Assembly (NCBI GenBank): GCA_934462885.1
Contig: CAKSJC010000043.1
Location: 1 to 10,548, forward strand
DNA length: 10,548 nucleotides
Direction: 5' to 3'
Origin: an uncultured Eubacteriales bacterium
GTDB taxonomy: Bacteria > Bacillota > Clostridia > Oscillospirales > CAG-272
Below are positions 6,930 to 10,548 of the stretch, one piece after another; the first letter of the stretch is position 1, and each line of letters opens with the position of its first letter. The translations under genes and the position numbers were made by a program. The notes beneath the pieces were generated by a model. The model was not told where the DNA came from and ran no database searches. It saw only the letters and a program-made list of their open reading frames with translations.

Positions 6930-7821
6930 AGAGTTTCGCGCTTTCCGTATATATCTTCGCTATTTTATCAAGAACATTCATATGCGAAAAGCTTTTATGA
7001 TAAACTATATTTGTCTCACGAAGCATACTAAGGTTTTCTATGGGCAGAACTGCTATCTTATTTTTCTTCAACTCATCCATGCATGCGCTTTTTGCGAGAA
7101 TTGATACGCCGAATTCCTTTCGCACAAGATCCTTTATCGTAGCTATGTTATCAACTTCAATCGAAACATTAAAATTATCTATCGATTCACCGATACTGTT
7201 TAACGTTGCTTCAAACAGTGTTCGCGTCGCAGACGACGGAAGTCGGAGTATCAGATTTTCTTTTTTAAGCTCCGAGAGAGTTATCATCGATTTTCCAGAC
7301 AACTTGCTGTTTACCGGAACCACGCATACAAGATAGTCAGTGTCAAGCATAAGCGATGAAAAATTACGATTGTTCACTTTTCCCTCTACTATTGCCATAT
7401 CTATCTCATAATTTTCAAGCTTATCATAAAGATTATTTATTGTATCCGTGATAATCGTTATGGTTATGTTATCATTTAAACTGCTGAACTTTGCCAAAGA
7501 TTCAATGATCAGGTTACTTTCAGCGGTATGCGTTACCCCTATTCTGATGCACGATACGTTCTTTTTTGAGTCTTCTATTTCCTTTATCATATTATCATGC
7601 ATAGACGTAAATCTCTTCGCATATTTAACAGCTATCTTCCCTTCTTTCGTTAAAATGAGCTCTCCTTTCTTTCTCACAAACAAAGTACAGCCGAATTCTT
7701 CTTCAAGCTGCATTATGTGATGACTTACTGCCGGCTGAGTAAGAGAAAGTATTTCCGCCGCTTTTGTAAAGTTTTTCACTTCCGAAACGCATAAAAGCGT
7801 TTTGGCTTTTTGATCAAGCAT
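6919..7821 (-). CDS. LysR-type transcriptional regulator
   Basis: This 300-residue protein has the exact LysR-family size and layout. The N-terminal winged helix-turn-helix covers about residues 5-62, with the core 'NFTKAAEILSLTQPAVSHHI' (17-36) followed by 'QLEEEFGCTLFVRKKGELIL'. A linker helix follows, then a two-lobed effector domain (about 90-295) with 'IRIGVTHTAE', 'YEIDMAIVEG', 'LILRLPSSATRTLFE' and 'VRKEFGVSILAKSA'. The effector-domain wording recalls the CysL-type branch, but the ligand is not deducible. ATG 7821 has GGAGG 4 bases upstream. It is transcribed divergently from the antiporter operon and co-directionally with the alcohol dehydrogenase behind it. LysR regulators usually control a divergent or adjacent gene, so either unit, or both, may be its target. 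Confidence 0.93.
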   Translation of the reverse strand: MLDQKAKTLLCVSEVKNFTKAAEILSLTQPAVSHHIMQLEEEFGCTLFVRKKGELILTKEGKIAVKYAKRFTSMHDNMIKEIEDSKKNVSCIRIGVTHTAESNLIIESLAKFSSLNDNITITIITDTINNLYDKLENYEIDMAIVEGKVNNRNFSSLMLDTDYLVCVVPVNSKLSGKSMITLSELKKENLILRLPSSATRTLFEATLNSIGESIDNFNVSIEVDNIATIKDLVRKEFGVSILAKSACMDELKKNKIAVLPIENLSMLRETNIVYHKSFSHMNVLDKIAKIYTESAKLYTS

Positions 7822-7866
7822 ACGTCCTCCATAAAAAATATTTATAGCTATCTAAATAATAATAAT

Positions 7867-7895
7867 TTGACTTTATAGTATAAAAAGTATATCAT
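7867..7895 (+). promoter_or_regulatory. Promoter of the antiporter-MgtC operon with long leader
   Basis: TTGACT (7867-7872) and TATCAT (7890-7895), each a 5 of 6 match, are separated by 17 bases. The predicted start near 7902 gives a leader of about 257 nt to the ATG at 8159. No better plus-strand promoter was seen nearer the gene, although the AT-rich sequence makes chance matches possible. Confidence 0.6.
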
Positions 7896-7914
7896 ATATA
7901 TAGAAAATCATCAA
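7886..7914 (-). promoter_or_regulatory. Promoter of the LysR gene, overlapping the divergent one
   Basis: On the minus strand, TTGATG (7909-7914) and TATACT (7886-7891) are separated by 17 bases, with TG forming an extended -10. Its -10 box shares two bases with the -10 of the plus-strand promoter, so the two polymerases could not bind together. The leader would be about 58 nt. Confidence 0.55.
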
Positions 7915-8019
7915 GTGGGATATCGAAAACAGGAAATAAAAAAATCATAAGCCAAAAATTCATGTAATACTATACCACACGTAATATTTACATAATTTTT
8001 TAGTTGTAATGCGATTTTT

Positions 8020-8048
8020 CGCTCGTTTGAAGGGCGCTTTTATTTTTT
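8020..8048 (+). terminator. Terminator-like hairpin inside the antiporter leader
   Basis: CGCTC (8020-8024) can pair with GGGCG (8032-8036), one G-U pair, over a 7-nt loop, followed by CTTTTATTTTTT. The stem is short, so this is weak evidence. Because no plus-strand gene lies before it, it would act as an attenuator for the antiporter operon. Confidence 0.3.
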
Positions 8049-8070
8049 ATACGCATCAGACGGTTATCCG

Positions 8071-8148
8071 ATGTCAGACACGGCTTTTTCCTTACTTAAT
8101 CTTTCAGCATTATGCGGCTTCCTTAAAATGAAGCTGCAAAAGGAGTAA
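8071..8148 (+). CDS. Possible 25-residue leader peptide before the antiporter
   Basis: The ATG at 8071 opens a 25-codon frame ending in TAA at 8146-8148. The peptide begins MSDTAFSLLNLSALCG and ends KMKLQKE. Its last codons, AAG GAG, form the ribosome site of the antiporter gene, whose ATG follows 10 bases after the stop, an arrangement that would allow translational coupling. No clear ribosome site precedes the ATG, and the sequence is short enough to be chance, so confidence is low. Confidence 0.3.
   Translation: MSDTAFSLLNLSALCGFLKMKLQKE
8113..8138 (+). promoter_or_regulatory. Hairpin just before the antiporter ribosome site
   Basis: TGCGGCTTC (8113-8121) pairs with GAAGCTGCA (8130-8138) over 9 bp, including one G-U, with an 8-nt loop. 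It ends two bases before AGGAG and lies within the 25-codon frame, so a translating ribosome would open it. It has no U-run and is not a terminator. Confidence 0.5.
8141..8145 (+). promoter_or_regulatory. Antiporter ribosome binding site with long spacing
   Basis: AGGAG lies 13 bases before the ATG at 8159, longer than the 4 to 9 bases seen for other genes here. No nearer in-frame ATG, GTG or TTG exists, so 8159 stands as the start. The TAA at 8146 overlaps the spacing region. Confidence 0.65.
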
Positions 8149-8158
8149 ATTCAAGATC

Positions 8159-9607
8159 ATGTTAAATAACATTTATGAATCCCTTGAGACGACTTCATCC
8201 GTCGCGCCGATAATTATAAGCATCTCAATAATGCTTCTCTGCGGTTTTGCGATGACGAGGCTTACAAAACTTCTCAGACTCCCGAATGTAACAGCATACA
8301 TAATCACCGGTATCATTATCGGTCCTTTCTGCCTGAATCTTGTTTCAGACAAGGTAATTTCGGGTATGAGTTTTATTCCCGATATCGCGCTCGCTTTTAT
8401 CGCGTTCAGTACAGGAGAATTCTTCAGACTGGATACTCTGAAAAAAAACGGTATGAAAGTAGTTGTCATAACCGTTTTTGAAGCTCTTATCGCCTCGGTT
8501 TTTGTCTTTGTCGTTACGTATTATCTTCTCGGTCTCAATCTCGCGCTCTCAATCGTACTCGCTGCCCTCGCAAGCGCAACCGCACCGGCGTCAACCATGA
8601 TGACAATCCGTCAAACCGGAGCAAAAGGCGACTTTGTAAATACGCTTCTGCAGGTTGTCGCGCTTGACGACGTCGTTAGCCTTATCGCATACAGTATTGC
8701 AATATCCGTCGCTCTTTCGTACGGAGGAAAAGGCACAAACGTTTCAACTATTATCAAACCGATAATTCTCAACTTACTTGTTCTTGTATTGGGAGGTCTG
8801 TTCGGCTTCCTCTTAAAGCTTCTTATCCCCAAAAAACGTTCCACCGATAACCGACTCATAATCGTAATATCAATTCTTTTCACGTTCTGCGGTATATGCG
8901 CGATATTCGACGTATCTTCTCTTCTCGGATGTATGTCGATGAGCACAGTGTATATAAATCTCACGGACGATGACAAACTATTCAAACAGCTCAACTATTT
9001 CAGTCCCCCGATACTTCTTCTCTTCTTCGTGCGTTCCGGTATCTGCTTTGACTTAAGTGCTCTTGTTTCTAAATCATCGGTAGGCTCAACTTCCCTTCTC
9101 GTTATCGGAATTGCTTACTTCATTTCAAGATTAATCGGTAAATACATCGGCGCATTCCTCGGATGCGCCATCGCAAAGAAAACAAAAACCGTCAGAAACT
9201 ACCTCGGTCTTGCGCTTGTACCACAAGCCGGAGTGGCAATCGGTCTTGCAGCGCTCGGTGCGAGAACACTCGGCGGCGAGAGCGGAAACGCACTTAACAC
9301 CATAATTTTGGCATCAAGCGTTCTTTATGAGCTTATCGGTCCCGCTTGCGCAAAATTGTCTCTGTATCTTTCAAAATCCTACACAAACAAACTCGAAGAT
9401 CTCGCTCCCGTCGAAGTTATCGGGGAAAACGGCATTCCAAAATCAAATGTCGAAATTCTCATTGAACGTATTCAGAAGATACAAACCGAGCTTCCCAAGC
9501 ACGTTGACTCTTTGACGGCAGACGAACGCGCGTTCACGGAAGCCGCTGAGGAACAGTACAAAGCGGCGGAAGCATTCCACAGACGCGGCTTCGTATCGCG
9601 TAAATGA
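8159..9607 (+). CDS. CPA2-type cation:proton antiporter
   Basis: A 482-residue membrane protein of the sodium/hydrogen exchanger fold (Pfam family PF00999, recalled), with about 12 hydrophobic segments between residues 16 and 406. It exchanges a monovalent cation (Na+ or K+) for protons. Signature parts are 'LRLPNVTAYIITGIIIGP' (39-56), the unwound-helix motif 'TAPAS' (141-145) and the twin aspartates Asp170-Asp171 in 'VVALDDVVSLIAYS', the expected ion-binding acids. 'ISRLIGKYIGA' (322-332) carries the basic residues, and 'LALVPQAGVAIGLAALG' (351-367) follows. The C-terminal tail of about 75 residues is hydrophilic and partly helical but has no TrkA/RCK domain, unlike KefB/KefC, so gating by nucleotide or glutathione through such a domain is not expected. 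It heads an operon with an MgtC-family gene 51 bases downstream. Ion specificity cannot be read from sequence. Confidence 0.92.
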   Translation: MLNNIYESLETTSSVAPIIISISIMLLCGFAMTRLTKLLRLPNVTAYIITGIIIGPFCLNLVSDKVISGMSFIPDIALAFIAFSTGEFFRLDTLKKNGMKVVVITVFEALIASVFVFVVTYYLLGLNLALSIVLAALASATAPASTMMTIRQTGAKGDFVNTLLQVVALDDVVSLIAYSIAISVALSYGGKGTNVSTIIKPIILNLLVLVLGGLFGFLLKLLIPKKRSTDNRLIIVISILFTFCGICAIFDVSSLLGCMSMSTVYINLTDDDKLFKQLNYFSPPILLLFFVRSGICFDLSALVSKSSVGSTSLLVIGIAYFISRLIGKYIGAFLGCAIAKKTKTVRNYLGLALVPQAGVAIGLAALGARTLGGESGNALNTIILASSVLYELIGPACAKLSLYLSKSYTNKLEDLAPVEVIGENGIPKSNVEILIERIQKIQTELPKHVDSLTADERAFTEAAEEQYKAAEAFHRRGFVSRK

Positions 9608-9658
9608 AAACACAAGTAAAGCTTATGAATTTAATTTAGACATAAGGAGTATAAGAAT

Positions 9659-10387
9659 ATGCCGCTTAACATTACTGACCCCATAGCCTCCCTACTCGGC
9701 ACTTGGTCATATGAATTTGGAGCTTCTGCCATTATATTCAAGGTTGCCGTATCAATAGTTTTCGCCGCAATTATAGGATGCGAACGCGCAAGCAAACGCC
9801 ATGCGGCAGGACTTCGTACATTTATACTTGTTTCTCTTGCTTCAACTATAGCAATGCTCACAGACGTTTATCTTATATCGGAACTCGGAGTTCAATTTGC
9901 AATGATTTCCGCGGCTACAGTTATTGGAATTGCTATAATCAGCAGCAATTCGATATTATTCAGCTCAAAAAACCAGATCAAGGGGCTTACCACTTCCGTA
10001 GGGCTTTGGGCTTGCGGAATCATGGGACTAACCATAGGCGCCGGATTTTACACGATCTCGCTCATCAGTTTCTTTGCGCTTATCTGCGGTCTTTCGCTCT
10101 TTCCGAAATTTGAAGCTTACCTTAAAGACAAATCAAATCACTTCGAGATACACCTTGAGCTTAACAACATAAACAATCTTCAGGACTTCACAACGACTAT
10201 ACGTCGTCTCGGTCTGAGAATAGACGATATCGAGTCTAATCCGGCGTACCTAAATTCCGGACTCAGCGTTTATTCGGTTTCACTGACAATTTCAAGTCCT
10301 GAGTTGAAACGTTACAAAAAGCACATTGAGATAATAGAGGCTCTTAGTTCACTCGATTACGTATATTACATTGAAGAAATGAAATAA
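9659..10387 (+). CDS. MgtC/SapB-family membrane protein with ACT-like tail
   Basis: A 242-residue protein with an N-terminal membrane domain (about 22-150, four to five helices) and a soluble C-terminal domain (about 160-240) with an ACT-like alternation of strands and helices, as in longer MgtC relatives. Family marks are 'IIGCERASKRHAAGLRTFIL' (38-57), with Glu42-Arg43, and 'IKGLTTSVGLW' (107-117) followed by 'MGLTIGAGFY'. The stretch I recall as GIGFLGAG in most relatives reads GIAIISSN (90-97), a clear departure. Family members act in magnesium stress, membrane potential control or ATP-synthase regulation, but none of these roles is shown here. AAGGAG (9644-9649) lies 9 bases before the ATG. 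It shares an operon with the cation antiporter and is followed by a terminator. Confidence 0.88.
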   Translation: MPLNITDPIASLLGTWSYEFGASAIIFKVAVSIVFAAIIGCERASKRHAAGLRTFILVSLASTIAMLTDVYLISELGVQFAMISAATVIGIAIISSNSILFSSKNQIKGLTTSVGLWACGIMGLTIGAGFYTISLISFFALICGLSLFPKFEAYLKDKSNHFEIHLELNNINNLQDFTTTIRRLGLRIDDIESNPAYLNSGLSVYSVSLTISSPELKRYKKHIEIIEALSSLDYVYYIEEMK

Positions 10388-10390
10388 GCT

Positions 10391-10425
10391 AACGCTTCCG
10401 CATCATATTGAGGCGGAAGCGTTTT
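10391..10425 (+). terminator. Rho-independent terminator of the antiporter-MgtC operon
   Basis: AACGCTTCCGC (10391-10401) and GCGGAAGCGTT (10413-10423) form a perfect 11-bp stem with an 11-nt loop and a T-run at 10422-10425. It begins 3 bases after the MgtC-family stop codon. Confidence 0.92.
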
Positions 10426-10491
10426 ATTATAGTCAAATTTCACAAATCGAAACATACATAAAAAATAATTCTGCAACATTTCACATTTTTT

Positions 10492-10500
10492 TGATATAAT
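10492..10500 (+). promoter_or_regulatory. Upstream extended -10 element of a gene beyond the window
   Basis: TGA-TATAAT is a perfect extended -10 without a convincing -35. It is the first of two identical 9-base elements 32 bases apart. Confidence 0.4.
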
Positions 10501-10503
10501 TCA

Positions 10504-10532
10504 TTGACTGTTTTGATCTGAAATGATATAAT
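10504..10532 (+). promoter_or_regulatory. Near-consensus promoter firing out of the window
   Basis: TTGACT (10504-10509) and TATAAT (10527-10532) are separated by 17 bases, with TG at 10524-10525 giving an extended -10. It is the best promoter in the window. The predicted start near 10539 implies a plus-strand gene or RNA just past the right edge, insulated from the MgtC operon by the terminator at 10391-10425. Confidence 0.8.
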
Positions 10533-10548
10533 GTAAACAATATGATAA

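Larger units (their letters stand above)
7822..8158. other. 337-base divergent regulatory region
   Basis: This AT-rich gap lies between the LysR gene and the antiporter gene. It holds two overlapping divergent promoters (7867-7914) and an imperfect palindrome centred near 7879 (ACTTT at 7870-7874, AAAGT at 7884-7888) that could be a regulator site. On the plus strand it also holds a terminator-like hairpin (8020-8048), a 25-codon reading frame (8071-8148) and a hairpin next to the antiporter ribosome site (8113-8138). About 7920-8010 shows nothing I can interpret. Confidence 0.6.

Noticed and set aside
7902..8158. Known riboswitch such as the c-di-AMP (ydaO) type in the antiporter leader
   Set aside because: I could not match any conserved core of a known class; only generic hairpins are visible.
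8611..8994. Minus-strand open frame inside the antiporter gene
   Set aside because: It is antisense to conserved transporter motifs and has no ribosome site.
1..10548. CRISPR arrays, tRNA or rRNA genes, insertion sequences, phage or toxin-antitoxin genes
   Set aside because: No spaced direct repeats, cloverleaf sequences, transposase motifs or terminal repeats were seen.

Overview
The window reads as chromosomal DNA from a low-to-moderate GC Gram-positive bacterium, most likely an uncultured gut-type Clostridia (Bacillota). The reasons are strong GGAGG ribosome sites, sigma-A-type promoters with extended -10 boxes, a lipoprotein trigger-factor-like foldase, a GH106-like glycosidase and an M14 peptidase of the cell-wall type. 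Taxonomy is inferred from gene content only. No rRNA, tRNA, CRISPR array, transposase or phage gene was seen. Eight protein genes are well supported, and a ninth, a 25-codon leader ORF, is tentative.

Left part (about 1-3330): two minus-strand genes, each its own transcription unit. One is a 301-residue M14 carboxypeptidase-fold protein (2410-3315). It has an excellent ribosome site and a terminator but has lost the residues expected to bind zinc and catalyse. The other is a 701-residue GH106-like protein (135-2240) with its own promoter and a terminator at 69-117; its acidic motifs also look degenerate.

Middle (about 3460-5545): two plus-strand genes, a six-helix membrane protein of unknown role (start at 3537) and an exported lipoprotein with a trigger-factor-type FKBP domain (start at 4367). 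Each has its own extended -10 promoter. A perfect 14-bp hairpin at 5506-5545 closes this side and also faces the converging minus-strand unit.

Right part (5706-10425): a LysR-type regulator (6919-7821) and an iron-containing alcohol dehydrogenase (5706-6842) lie head-to-tail on the minus strand, with an ATAC-N7-GTAT LysR box across the regulator's stop codon just ahead of the dehydrogenase. Divergently, a CPA2-type cation:proton antiporter (8159-9607) and an MgtC/SapB-family membrane protein (9659-10387) form a likely two-gene operon ending in a clear terminator. The 337-base divergent region contains two overlapping promoters. The plus-strand promoter predicts a leader of about 255 nt holding a terminator-like hairpin, a 25-codon reading frame, and a hairpin directly before the antiporter's ribosome site. 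Two tandem extended -10 promoters at the right edge fire out of the window.

The points most worth a second look are the pair of apparent pseudoenzymes on the left, the structured leader before the antiporter, and the LysR box inside the regulator-dehydrogenase junction.
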